64,000 bases of DNA from Ignavibacteriales bacterium (GTDB lineage: Bacteria; Bacteroidota; Ignavibacteria; UBA10030; SZUA-254): positions 62,001-126,000 of the forward strand of contig JACRMQ010000001.1 of the NCBI GenBank assembly GCA_016214905.1, in the 5' to 3' direction. This document shows, piece after piece, positions 26,309 to 34,654 of this stretch. Under the pieces are notes generated by a model. That model searched no databases and was not told the DNA's origin. It worked only from the letters and a program-made list of their open reading frames with translations. A program made the translations under genes and the position numbers. Within the stretch, counting starts at the first letter, position 1. Every line of letters begins with the position of its first letter.

Positions 26309-26859
26309 AAAAGATTTTAAAATTCGGAACCGATAAATTTGAATTATATCTTTCTGAGGATGTGATCCAAAAAAGAATTAAAGCACTCGCGACAAAAATA
26401 AATCGCGATTATAAAGGGCGAGTCCCCATCATCATCGGGATCTTAAACGGCTCTTTCATTTTTATGTCCGATCTGATTAGAAATATTAAAATCGATTGTG
26501 AAGTTGATTTTCTTAAACTATCGAGTTATGGCGACGCCAAAATCAGTTCCGGCCATGTTACTCTTTTGAAAGACTTGAATGCCACAATCGGTGGACGAGA
26601 TATAATTGTGGTTGAGGATATTGTCGATTCAGGCTTATCGATTGATTTTATAAAGAGATTGATATCACTTCACCACCCTAAATCATTGAAGATTGTTTCA
26701 CTCCTTTATAAAAAACAAGCACTTAAAATTAACGTAAAAATTGATTATATTGGATTCACTATCCCCTCATATTTCGTAATAGGATATGGACTGGATTACG
26801 AGCAAAAACAAAGAAATTTGAGGGCGATTTACAAATTAATTGACGATAAGATAAAATGA
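26305..26859 (+). CDS. hpt: Hypoxanthine phosphoribosyltransferase
   Basis: Purine salvage enzyme of 184 aa that makes IMP or GMP from hypoxanthine or guanine and PRPP. The PRPP-binding motif VVEDIVDSG lies at 102-110; GILNGSFIFMSDLIR supplies the pyrophosphate-binding loop, and YVIGYGLDY-like (FVIGYGLDYEQKQRNL) is the usual C-terminal segment. Its start overlaps the tilS stop by four bases and ftsH follows after 12 nt. Confidence 0.95.
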   Translation: MKKILKFGTDKFELYLSEDVIQKRIKALATKINRDYKGRVPIIIGILNGSFIFMSDLIRNIKIDCEVDFLKLSSYGDAKISSGHVTLLKDLNATIGGRDIIVVEDIVDSGLSIDFIKRLISLHHPKSLKIVSLLYKKQALKINVKIDYIGFTIPSYFVIGYGLDYEQKQRNLRAIYKLIDDKIK

Positions 26860-26871
26860 TACATATTAATT

Positions 26872-28896
26872 ATGGAAGAAAATAAAAACAACAAACAGTA
26901 CGATTCACAGAAGAAAATTCAGCGCCCGCGGAAGCCGCGCATTCCAAAAAAACCGAATAAAAACGACGACGATTTCAATTGGCCCAAAGTGATGAAAGTT
27001 GTCCTCAGTTGGTCGGCAATCATTCTGGGAGTTTTCATTATTATGACGCTGTTCCGCTCTCAGGAAGGCACCGAGTACGAACTCGCATATACTGAATATC
27101 AAAAATTGCTGAATGAAGGAATGATCTCATCGGCGAATATCAAGAAATCTGAGATAAGTAATTTCGACCTTCACGGCATGTTGAAGAGTCCGACAGATGT
27201 TGTTACAACGAGCGGTAAGACTGCTAAAATTGAAAAATTTTTCGTAACCCTTCCTTATCTCGACGGAGAAGTCATTAAGAAATGGAACGAAAAAGAAATT
27301 CGGTTCACAATATCTAAAGAAGACAACACATGGATGAACGCACTCTTCAGCGCGATTCCCTGGATTTTATTGCTTGTTGTTTGGCTGATTATCATGCGCC
27401 GGATGCAAGGCGTTGGAACAAAAGGAATATTTTCTTTCGGAAAAAGCAGAGCAAAAGTACAAACCGAAGGAGCTCCCAAGGTTACATTTCAGGATGTTGC
27501 CGGAGCCGACGAAGCAAAAGTTGAATTGCAGGAGATAATCGAATTTCTAAAAGAGCCGGGAAAGTTTCAACGGCTCGGCGGTAAAATCCCGCGCGGGGTT
27601 CTTTTATTAGGACCACCCGGTACGGGAAAAACATTATTAGCCCGTGCAGTTGCCGGTGAAGCCGGTGTGCCTTTCTTCTCAATCTCCGGTGCCGATTTCG
27701 TAGAAATGTTTGTTGGTGTCGGCGCAAGTCGCGTACGCGATCTTTTTGATACAGGAAAGAAAAATGCACCCGCAATCATATTCATCGATGAAATAGATGC
27801 CGTAGGCAGGCACCGCGGTGCAGGACTCGGCGGTGGACATGATGAACGTGAACAAACATTGAATCAACTGCTGGTTGAGATGGATGGATTTGAACAAAAC
27901 AGCGGTGTAATTATTATTGCCGCAACAAATCGACCTGATGTGCTCGATCCCGCACTGCTTCGCCCCGGTCGATTCGACCGTCAGATTGTGGTAGATCGTC
28001 CCGATGTGCGTGGGCGAGAAGGAATACTGAAAGTTCATACACGTCAGATACCCCTCGCCGATGATGTAAATCTTGCAACATTGGCAAAAGGGACGCCCGG
28101 TCTTGCCGGCGCCGATCTGGCAAACCTTGTAAATGAAGCCGCTCTTCTCGCAGCCAGACAAAATCAAAAAGCTGTTTCAATGGTCAACTTTGAGGAAGCA
28201 AAAGATAAAGTAATGATGGGTGTTGAGCGTAAGAGTCTCATCATAACTGAAAGCGAAAAGAAAATTACGGCATACCATGAATCCGGGCACGTGCTTGTAG
28301 CCAGAATGGTTCCTGAAGCCGATCCGGTTCACAAAGTCACAATCATCCCGCGCGGCAGAGCATTAGGAGTAACGACTTATCTGCCAATCGATGAGAAACA
28401 TACCTATTCCAAACAATATCTTGAAGCGATGATCACTTACGCTTTGGGTGGTCGCGCTGCCGAAAAGCTTGTCTTCGATCAATTCACAACCGGCGCCGGT
28501 AACGATATCGAGCGTGCAACAAATCTCGCGCACAAAATGGTCTGTGAATGGGGAATGAGCGAACGACTCGGTCCGCTTGCTTACGGCACAAAAGAGGAAG
28601 AAATTTTCCTTGGCAGAGAAATTACACGTTCTAAGAATTATTCCGACAACACCGCCGTTATTATTGATGAAGAAGTTAAAAAGATCGTCGATAACGGAAT
28701 GGTCAGAGCCGAACAAATTCTGAAAGACAATATCGATATACTTAACCGTCTCGCAACCGTTTTGCTGGAACGCGAAATCCTCGACGGTGATGAGATAGAT
28801 AAGATAATTAAAGGTGAAGAACTGCCGCCTATTGAACGAAAAAATAACGCAGAGAAACAATTGCCTGTACCGTTACCTGATGCAGAAGCAAAATAA
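26872..28896 (+). CDS. ftsH: ATP-dependent zinc metalloprotease FtsH
   Basis: Membrane-anchored AAA protease of 674 aa for quality control of membrane and regulatory proteins. Order: a Lys/Arg-rich N-terminus, TM1 (about 40-62), a periplasmic domain, TM2 (about 157-175), the AAA module with GPPGTGKT (near 246) and FIDEIDAVG (near 303), the SRH region, then the zinc protease with HESGH (near 468). The basic N-terminus before TM1 is longer than usual. It is third in the tilS-hpt-ftsH cluster. Its last 17 nt overlap the start of the next gene. Confidence 0.98.
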   Translation: MEENKNNKQYDSQKKIQRPRKPRIPKKPNKNDDDFNWPKVMKVVLSWSAIILGVFIIMTLFRSQEGTEYELAYTEYQKLLNEGMISSANIKKSEISNFDLHGMLKSPTDVVTTSGKTAKIEKFFVTLPYLDGEVIKKWNEKEIRFTISKEDNTWMNALFSAIPWILLLVVWLIIMRRMQGVGTKGIFSFGKSRAKVQTEGAPKVTFQDVAGADEAKVELQEIIEFLKEPGKFQRLGGKIPRGVLLLGPPGTGKTLLARAVAGEAGVPFFSISGADFVEMFVGVGASRVRDLFDTGKKNAPAIIFIDEIDAVGRHRGAGLGGGHDEREQTLNQLLVEMDGFEQNSGVIIIAATNRPDVLDPALLRPGRFDRQIVVDRPDVRGREGILKVHTRQIPLADDVNLATLAKGTPGLAGADLANLVNEAALLAARQNQKAVSMVNFEEAKDKVMMGVERKSLIITESEKKITAYHESGHVLVARMVPEADPVHKVTIIPRGRALGVTTYLPIDEKHTYSKQYLEAMITYALGGRAAEKLVFDQFTTGAGNDIERATNLAHKMVCEWGMSERLGPLAYGTKEEEIFLGREITRSKNYSDNTAVIIDEEVKKIVDNGMVRAEQILKDNIDILNRLATVLLEREILDGDEIDKIIKGEELPPIERKNNAEKQLPVPLPDAEAK

Positions 28897-29593
28897 ACCA
28901 CTCAATGATTTCATAGAGCAGGTAAAATCGAACGATAGCCGCAATCAATCTATCATCGAGTCTGATTACCGGATCGAGGTTATCCGGAAAGCGATTCATC
29001 TCATATCGCTTTCTATTCCGATTACCTATTATTTTGTCTCTAAACCGGTAGCGCTTACGTTATTGGTACCCATGACGCTGATCTTTCTTTCATCCGATCT
29101 TGCACGATACTATAATCAAGCGTTTGAAAAGTGGTATTTTAAATATTTTGGTTTTCTTTTACGGAAGCGTGAAAACGATAAGAAAAACAAAACTCTCAAC
29201 GGGGCAACGTACGTTTTAATTTCAGCGACTTTTTGCGTTCTTGTCTTCCCGAAGATAATCATGATCACCAGTTTTTCAATCCTCATCATATCTGATATTG
29301 CAGCCGCTTTGATAGGCAGAAGATTTGGGAAACATAAATTTATTTCAAAATCGGTTGAAGGTAGCAGCGCATTTTTCTTCACCGCGCTCATTGTAATAAT
29401 TGTAACGCCTAAAGTCGAATACCAACTCGGTGAATACCTGATAGGAATCATCGCCGCGTTAATCGGAACTGTTACCGAGGCACTGCCGGCTGATATCGAC
29501 GATAATCTTTCGATTCCAATTAGTGTGGGTGCATCTCTCTGGCTGCTCTACACAATCTTTTTACCGATACTGGACATTTATAAATTAGGATAG
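28880..29593 (+). CDS. Dolichol/phytol/diacylglycerol kinase-like membrane protein
   Basis: An integral membrane protein of 237 aa with the shape of the SEC59/DGK1/VTE5 and CDP-DAG-synthase superfamily: six or so hydrophobic segments and the signature SDIAAALIGRRFGKHKFISK followed by SVEGSSAFF, with a later TEALPADIDDNLSIP. Such proteins phosphorylate a lipid alcohol, often with CTP. The ATG at 28880, inside the end of ftsH, is chosen because the 22 residues upstream are an ftsH shadow; no strong ribosome site is seen, so coupling to ftsH is likely. The substrate cannot be told from the sequence. Confidence 0.75.
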   Translation: MQKQNKPLNDFIEQVKSNDSRNQSIIESDYRIEVIRKAIHLISLSIPITYYFVSKPVALTLLVPMTLIFLSSDLARYYNQAFEKWYFKYFGFLLRKRENDKKNKTLNGATYVLISATFCVLVFPKIIMITSFSILIISDIAAALIGRRFGKHKFISKSVEGSSAFFFTALIVIIVTPKVEYQLGEYLIGIIAALIGTVTEALPADIDDNLSIPISVGASLWLLYTIFLPILDIYKLG

Positions 29594-29599
29594 GATATA

Positions 29600-30058
29600 A
29601 TGAGAGTATATCTTTCAGGTGGAATGGAATACGCTGACGGCGAAGGTGTTAACTGGCGTAAAGAAATGCAGGAATGGCTTCAGACAAAAGTAAAGCACTC
29701 CGTCTTTAATCCGAATGTGGAAAGCGATATATTTTTCGCCGATAGATATCCTAATATCGACTTCCGTGAAATCAAGAGAACCAATACCGGACTTTATCAA
29801 GAAATTGTCAGACACCTGGTCGATATCGATTGTAAAGAAATTGCCAATCATTCAGATTACGTCATCTGTTACTGGGATGAAGGCGCGGCTAAAGGAGCCG
29901 GTACAAAAGGCGAGTTGACAATGGCAAGGTATTTCAATAAACCGGTTTACCTCGTTACATCGTATCAGTTGCATGATATTCCAGGTTGGGTACTTGGTTG
30001 CACTTCAAATATTTTCAAGAATTTTGAAGAACTGAAACAATTCCTCAGTAAGAAATAG
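29600..30058 (+). CDS. Nucleoside 2-deoxyribosyltransferase-like protein
   Basis: A 152-aa protein beginning MRVYLSGGM, the start typical of this Rossmann-like family, with a later acidic segment YVICYWDEGAAKGAGTKGE continuing into LTMARYFNKPVYLV. Enzymes of this fold cleave N-glycosidic bonds of deoxynucleosides or modified nucleotides. The usual catalytic Glu may be the one in GTKGELTMA. It starts six bases after the lipid-kinase-like gene and ends four bases before the GroES-like gene, so it belongs to the same operon. The substrate is unknown. Confidence 0.72.
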   Translation: MRVYLSGGMEYADGEGVNWRKEMQEWLQTKVKHSVFNPNVESDIFFADRYPNIDFREIKRTNTGLYQEIVRHLVDIDCKEIANHSDYVICYWDEGAAKGAGTKGELTMARYFNKPVYLVTSYQLHDIPGWVLGCTSNIFKNFEELKQFLSKK

Positions 30059-30062
30059 TACC

Positions 30063-30449
30063 ATGGAAGATTTTAGCAGAAAAAAGATGATAGTAATCGG
30101 CGATAAAGTACTCATCATCCCTGATTCTGATAAAGAGCGCACCGAAGCGGGACTTTATCTTCCACCGACCGTGAAAGAGAAAGAGAAAATTCAGAGTGGT
30201 TACGTTGTTAAAGTCGGTCCTGGTTATCCGGTACCGAATCCAAATTTTATAGATCAGGAATCCTGGTCAACCACACCGAAAGATCCCGTAAAGTATATCC
30301 CTCTTCAGGTTGAAGAAGGTGATTACGTAATTTTCCTTCGCGATCAGGCAATTGAAATCGAATATGAAGCAAAAAAATATCTCATAGCCCCGCAAGCCGC
30401 AATCCTGATAGTGATACGGCGAAATCTCATGGAAGGATTGGAGAAGTAA
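30063..30449 (+). CDS. GroES-like co-chaperonin, solo copy
   Basis: A 128-aa protein with the Cpn10 fold pattern: VIGDKVLIIPDSDKERTEAGLYLPP at the start (mobile-loop region), SGYVVKVGPGYPVPNPN, then an insert of about 20 residues (ESWSTTPKDPVKYIPLQV), and EEGDYVIFLRD...EIEYEAKKYLIAPQAAILIVIRR. Ordinary GroES is about 95-100 aa, so this one is long, and no groEL lies beside it. It may be a specialised co-chaperonin or a GroES-fold protein with another role. Confidence 0.75.
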   Translation: MEDFSRKKMIVIGDKVLIIPDSDKERTEAGLYLPPTVKEKEKIQSGYVVKVGPGYPVPNPNFIDQESWSTTPKDPVKYIPLQVEEGDYVIFLRDQAIEIEYEAKKYLIAPQAAILIVIRRNLMEGLEK

Positions 30450-30455
30450 TCCAGT

Positions 30456-30508
30456 AACCTTGCGAAGGCTTGCCCTGAACGCAGTGAAGGGTCTCTCTTT
30501 GCAAAGTT
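30456..30508. repeat. Imperfect hairpin enclosing a CCCTGAA...GAAGGG motif
   Basis: AACCTTGCGAAG and CTTTGCAAAGTT pair with one mismatch and one wobble around a loop holding CCCTGAACGCAGTGAAGGG, which resembles the CCCTGA...GAAGGG dispersed repeats of environmental genomes. It fills most of the 74-nt gap between the GroES-like gene and ygiQ and might attenuate transcription into ygiQ. Confidence 0.45.
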
Positions 30509-30523
30509 AAGGATTCTACATAT

Positions 30524-32212
30524 ATGTTCCTCCCCACTACAAAAGAAGAACTCAATAAGCTCGGTTGGAAGAAGTTAGATGTAATTCTGATTTCGGGTGA
30601 TACTTACATCGATAGTTCATATTCCGGTGCGGCAGTAATCGGGAAAGTTCTTTTAGATGCGGGTTACAAAGTTGGAATCATCGCACAACCTCATTTTAAA
30701 TCTGACAAAGATATAAAACGATTGGGTGAACCGGAATTGTTTTGGGGAGTTACCTCGGGATGTGTAGATTCGATGGTTGCAAATTTCACCGCGTCAAAAA
30801 AACGAAGGCGGCAAGACGACTTTACTCCCGGCGGCGAAAATAACCGTAGGCCCGATCGCGCTGTTATAATTTATTCTAATCTCATCCGACAATATTTCAA
30901 GAATACCAAGCCGATAATTATCGGTGGAATTGAAGCAAGTCTTCGCCGAATTGCCCATTACGATTATTGGGATGATAAAATACGCCGCTCCATCCTCTTC
31001 GATGCAAAAGCCGATATTCTCGTTTACGGAATGGGAGAAAAAGCAATTTTAGAAATCGCTGCACGGTTAAGCGCTAACCAAGCAATTGAAGATATCCGTG
31101 GCATCTGCTACAACTCAAAGATACCAAAGGAAGAATACATCCATCTTCCATCCTACCAACAGGTTACAGAGGATAAGAAGAAATTCATCGAGATGTTCCA
31201 TACATTTTACAGGAACAACGATCAGGTGACTGCAAATGGTTTATATCAACAACATGGAGATCGCTACCTTATCCAGAATCCGCCGGCTCATAATCTTTCT
31301 CAGGAAGAGATCGATAAAATTTACAATCTCGATTATAAACGTGATGTTCATCCGTTTTACAAAAAATATGGTAACGTTCGTGCGATGGATACAATCCGTT
31401 TTTCTATCACCACTCATCGCGGTTGTTACGGTGAATGTAATTTCTGCGCGATAAGTGTTCATCAAGGTACGGCTATAACCTCTCGGAGTGAGAAGTCGAT
31501 CTTAAAAGAAGCGAACGAGATAGTCCACGATCCCGGATTTAAAGGATACATTCAGGATGTGGGCGGACCGACTGCAAATATGTACGCGACCGGTTGCGAT
31601 AAAATGCAGACGCATGGAATTTGTTTGAAAAAAGATTGTGTCTTCCCCACTACTTGCAAGAATCTCGATAATAATCACCGCCCGCAGATTGAGTTGTTAA
31701 GAAAGCTTAGAAAGATAGAGAGTGTTAAGAAAGTTTTTGTCGCATCCGGTATTAGATATGATATGATTCTTGATGATAAAGAATCGGGTGAGGAATATTT
31801 ACAAGAACTGATTGAGCATCATGTTTCGGGACAGCTTAAAATAGCACCGGAACATACTGAGGACAAAGTTCTTGGACTGATGCGCAAACCGGGAACGCGA
31901 TACCTGAATGAATTCAAGAAACGCTTCGACGATATTAATACAAAGCGAAAAAAGAATCAATTCCTTACTTATTATCTGATTGCGGCACATCCGGGGTGTT
32001 CTTTAGAGGATGAAGTGAAAATGAAACAGTTCGTTTCTCAGGAATTGCAAACCAATCCTGAGCAGGTGCAAATATTTACACCAACTCCTTCCACATACTC
32101 AACGTTGATGTATTATACCGAGATGAATCCATGGACGGGTGAGAAGTTGTTCGTGGAGAAGAATCTTGGTGAGAAAAATAAACGAAAGAAAATAATTACA
32201 AATAAACTGTAG
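30524..32212 (+). CDS. ygiQ: YgiQ-family radical SAM protein
   Basis: A 562-aa radical SAM protein of the YgiQ (UPF0313) family, whose function is not established. The cluster motif CYGECNFC (Cys near 300, 304 and 307) follows the conserved TTHRGC. The N-terminal half holds the family's DVILISGDTYID and IIGGIEASLRRIAHYDYWDD segments; a second Cys-rich stretch (GCDKMQTHGICLKKDC) is also characteristic. The N-terminal SSGAAVIGKVLL-like region is intact. The TAG stop lies inside a 62-bp inverted-repeat element. Confidence 0.92.
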   Translation: MFLPTTKEELNKLGWKKLDVILISGDTYIDSSYSGAAVIGKVLLDAGYKVGIIAQPHFKSDKDIKRLGEPELFWGVTSGCVDSMVANFTASKKRRRQDDFTPGGENNRRPDRAVIIYSNLIRQYFKNTKPIIIGGIEASLRRIAHYDYWDDKIRRSILFDAKADILVYGMGEKAILEIAARLSANQAIEDIRGICYNSKIPKEEYIHLPSYQQVTEDKKKFIEMFHTFYRNNDQVTANGLYQQHGDRYLIQNPPAHNLSQEEIDKIYNLDYKRDVHPFYKKYGNVRAMDTIRFSITTHRGCYGECNFCAISVHQGTAITSRSEKSILKEANEIVHDPGFKGYIQDVGGPTANMYATGCDKMQTHGICLKKDCVFPTTCKNLDNNHRPQIELLRKLRKIESVKKVFVASGIRYDMILDDKESGEEYLQELIEHHVSGQLKIAPEHTEDKVLGLMRKPGTRYLNEFKKRFDDINTKRKKNQFLTYYLIAAHPGCSLEDEVKMKQFVSQELQTNPEQVQIFTPTPSTYSTLMYYTEMNPWTGEKLFVEKNLGEKNKRKKIITNKL

Positions 32213-32270
32213 AGTCCGATTCTCAAATCGGACTTTTGGCAATTCGTCCGTTCTGAGGAACGGACTCTAC
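32209..32270. repeat. 62-bp element with 10-bp terminal inverted repeats; also terminator of ygiQ
   Basis: Perfect 10-base ends GTAGAGTCCG and CGGACTCTAC bound two internal hairpins: GTCCGATT/AATCGGAC (32214-32233), followed by TTTT, and GTCCGTTC/GAACGGAC (32246-32265). The left end contains the TAG stop of ygiQ. The first hairpin plus U-run works as a terminator on the plus strand. The structure looks like a small dispersed repeat (MITE- or REP-like) that has landed on the end of the gene. Confidence 0.65.
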
Positions 32271-32366
32271 CCAGAGATTGATTCATGGATAGGAAAGTCT
32301 GGGTCAGTTAAATAGGTGCAAGAAAATAATTATATATAAACTGTAACATTATATAACTTTGTATTT

Positions 32367-33380
32367 CTAAACTTCCCTTCCCATCACTCCAGCCAATGCT
32401 TTTATTTCCTTCATCAATAATTGAAATGCAGCAGGTGTTAGCGATTGTTCGCCATCGGAAAATGCCTGCGCGGGATCGGGATGAACTTCGATCAACAATC
32501 CATCTGCACCTGCGGCTATTGCTGCACGACTCATCGGTAGTACAAAATCGTACCTGCCTGTCCCGTGGCTCGGATCGACAATGATCGGAAGATGAGACAA
32601 TTGCTTAACTGCCGGTATGATATTCAAATCCAATGTGTTGCGCGTATAATCGACGAATGTCCTTATTCCCCTCTCACAAAGAATAACCTGATCGTTGCCG
32701 CCCGATAATAAATATTCCGCGCTCATTAAAAATTCGGAGAGAGTCGCGGAAAAATTACGCTTCAATAACACCGGCTTTTTTATCTGCGCGAGTCGCTTCA
32801 ATAATTTTGTGTTTTGCATATTGCGCGCTCCAACCTGAATCAGGTCGGTATAATCGTTCAACATATCAACGTCGTTGGCATCCATAACTTCGGATACAAT
32901 TCCCAATCCCGTCATCTCGCGCGTTTTTGCAAGTAGTTTTAAACCTTCTTCTTCCATCCCCTGAAACGTGTACGGACTTGTCCGCGGTTTAAACGCGCCG
33001 CCGCGCAGCAATTTAGCTCCCGCCGCTTTTACCGCCCTGGCAGTTTGGTAAATTTGTTCTTCACTTTCAACCGAGCATGGACCCGCAATCACCGCAATTT
33101 CTTTTCCGCCAATTTTTACACCGGCTACATCAACAATCGTATTCTCGGATTTAAAATCCCGGCTTGCGAGTTTATAAGGGCGGAGAATCGGAATAACATT
33201 CTCAACATGAGGCAATAATGCTAGCTGATCTCTTTTTATTTTTCGCTCATCACCTATAACACCGATGATTGTGCGCTCGGAACCTTTGGAAACGTGCGGC
33301 TGAAACCCGAGCCCTTCAATCAAAGATACAACTTTTTTCACATCTGCTTCGGTGGCAGATTTATCCATTACAAGTATCAT
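32367..33380 (-). CDS. aroF: 3-deoxy-7-phosphoheptulonate (DAHP) synthase, type I-beta
   Basis: First enzyme of the shikimate pathway, joining phosphoenolpyruvate and erythrose 4-phosphate. At 337 aa it has an N-terminal ferredoxin-like/ACT-like regulatory domain (about 1-70, MILVMDKSATEADVKKVV) and a KDO8P-synthase-type barrel: AGPCSVES, LLRGGAFKPRTSPYTFQG, GARNMQN, KPVLLKRN and IIVDPSHGTGRYD. The N-terminal domain usually confers feedback inhibition by aromatic amino acids. It stands alone on the minus strand with no other aro gene in view. Confidence 0.95.
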   Translation of the reverse strand: MILVMDKSATEADVKKVVSLIEGLGFQPHVSKGSERTIIGVIGDERKIKRDQLALLPHVENVIPILRPYKLASRDFKSENTIVDVAGVKIGGKEIAVIAGPCSVESEEQIYQTARAVKAAGAKLLRGGAFKPRTSPYTFQGMEEEGLKLLAKTREMTGLGIVSEVMDANDVDMLNDYTDLIQVGARNMQNTKLLKRLAQIKKPVLLKRNFSATLSEFLMSAEYLLSGGNDQVILCERGIRTFVDYTRNTLDLNIIPAVKQLSHLPIIVDPSHGTGRYDFVLPMSRAAIAAGADGLLIEVHPDPAQAFSDGEQSLTPAAFQLLMKEIKALAGVMGREV

Positions 33381-33519
33381 AAAACATCCAAATAAGTAAT
33401 TATATTCAAAGGGATTTGTGTTTGTTAAGATAATAAAAAATGATGAGAATGTGTAATTATACCGGCAAGCTGTTATTGCTTTTTGTAAAAACGACCGAGA
33501 GTGAAATTATCGCTGACGA

Positions 33520-34305
33520 TTATTTTTTGAGCCCAATATGATTTTCTGCCTCCCGAAGTTTTGCATACTTTACAAATACATAATTAGCCGACATGATCGA
33601 AAGAATAAATCCGTGCATACCATCAAGGAAACCGCGGCGAAGGATGAACATTTTAAAAAATAAATACGGAGGACGAACAATAATATCGTACAACGAAAAT
33701 ATTTTACCCGATTTTTTCATGTCGCGTGTGGCAAGGGTTGTGTACCTATTAAATTTTTCCATATAATGATAAAGGGTATCATCTGTATAATGAAGTAAAT
33801 CATGTTTCAATCTGCCAGTCGCTCCACCTATGTTCACTTTTTCGTGGACCTGCGAATCATCGAACCGCACTTTCTCCCGTTTGAATAAGCGGACGACGTA
33901 TCCGGGATACCAACCGCAATGTTTAATCCACTTTCCCAAAAAATATGCTCTACGCGCTACTTCGAATCCGGTAAACTTGTTCGTGACATTATGAACAATG
34001 GTTTTGATTTCGGAGGCTAGCTCAGAAGTAACTCTCTCATCGGCATCCAGCCAAAGTATCCACTCGGATGTTGCGTTATCGAGAGCATAATTTTTCGCAC
34101 CGGCATATCCCAGCCATTCCTTCACAAATACTTTTTTTGTAAACTTCTTCGCGAGTTCTACGGTGCGGTCGGTGCTTTGCGAATCAACAACAATTATTTC
34201 TTTCGCCCACGCAACCGATTGCAAACATGCTTCGATGTTTTTTTCTTCGTTACGAGTAATGACAATAACTGAAAGATTTATATCGTGCGTGCTCACATCA
34301 GACAT
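33520..34305 (-). CDS. Glycosyltransferase family 2, WaaE/KdtX-like
   Basis: A 261-aa GT-A glycosyltransferase resembling the LPS inner-core beta-1,4-glucosyltransferase family. Seen are LSVIVITRNEEKNIEACL at the start, VVDSQSTDRTVELAKKF, the metal-binding WLDADERV near 83, and the family's tail with HYMEKFNRYTTLATRDM and a hydrophobic/basic C-terminal region (VRPPYLFFKMFILRRGFLDG). It probably acts at the inner membrane on lipid A core or another glycolipid. The 118-aa gene just upstream, overlapping by eight bases, repeats this tail. Confidence 0.88.
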   Translation of the reverse strand: MSDVSTHDINLSVIVITRNEEKNIEACLQSVAWAKEIIVVDSQSTDRTVELAKKFTKKVFVKEWLGYAGAKNYALDNATSEWILWLDADERVTSELASEIKTIVHNVTNKFTGFEVARRAYFLGKWIKHCGWYPGYVVRLFKREKVRFDDSQVHEKVNIGGATGRLKHDLLHYTDDTLYHYMEKFNRYTTLATRDMKKSGKIFSLYDIIVRPPYLFFKMFILRRGFLDGMHGFILSIMSANYVFVKYAKLREAENHIGLKK

Positions 34306-34654
34306 AATACTTTTGTTTAAGCGCGCTTACTTCTTTTTGATTGATGGGCGGCAGCAATCCCTCCCCTTCTTTCTGTCGCATGTTAAACTCCCATATTTTT
34401 GCCTTGGCAACTAAAGCGTGAATCGCAGCCAGGCGGGCAATTAATATTCCTTCAACACCTTGGAATATTTTCCCTTCAATAAAATAAACAGTGAAGAAAG
34501 TACGAATTACTGAAAAGAGAATCTTTCCACAGCTAATTCGTGAAGAAGATTTTGATTTTACAATATCGCCGACATTTATCGATGTGGCATAGTTAAGATT
34601 AGAAATATATTCTTCAATGGTTTCATCCGGTTTTTTGATTGAGACCGAATCCAT
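34298..34654 (-). CDS. Stand-alone C-terminal tail of a WaaE-like glycosyltransferase
   Basis: A 118-aa protein without the catalytic GT-A domain. It aligns in register with the last ~80 residues of the adjacent full-length enzyme: DETIEEYISNLNYAT against DDTLYHYMEKFNRYT, then VIRTFFTVYFIEGKIFQG against IVRPPYLFFKMFILRRGFLDG, and ALVAKAKIWE against VFVKYAKLRE. The ATG follows the leuS TAA with no gap (TAAATG), and the end overlaps the glycosyltransferase start by eight bases, so all three are coupled. It may be a membrane-targeting partner or the leftover of a truncated duplicate. Confidence 0.6.
   Translation of the reverse strand: MDSVSIKKPDETIEEYISNLNYATSINVGDIVKSKSSSRISCGKILFSVIRTFFTVYFIEGKIFQGVEGILIARLAAIHALVAKAKIWEFNMRQKEGEGLLPPINQKEVSALKQKYYV

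Noticed and set aside
27679-28167. A 162-codon minus-strand frame inside ftsH
   Set aside because: FtsH is unmistakable here; the antisense frame is a by-product of its codon pattern.
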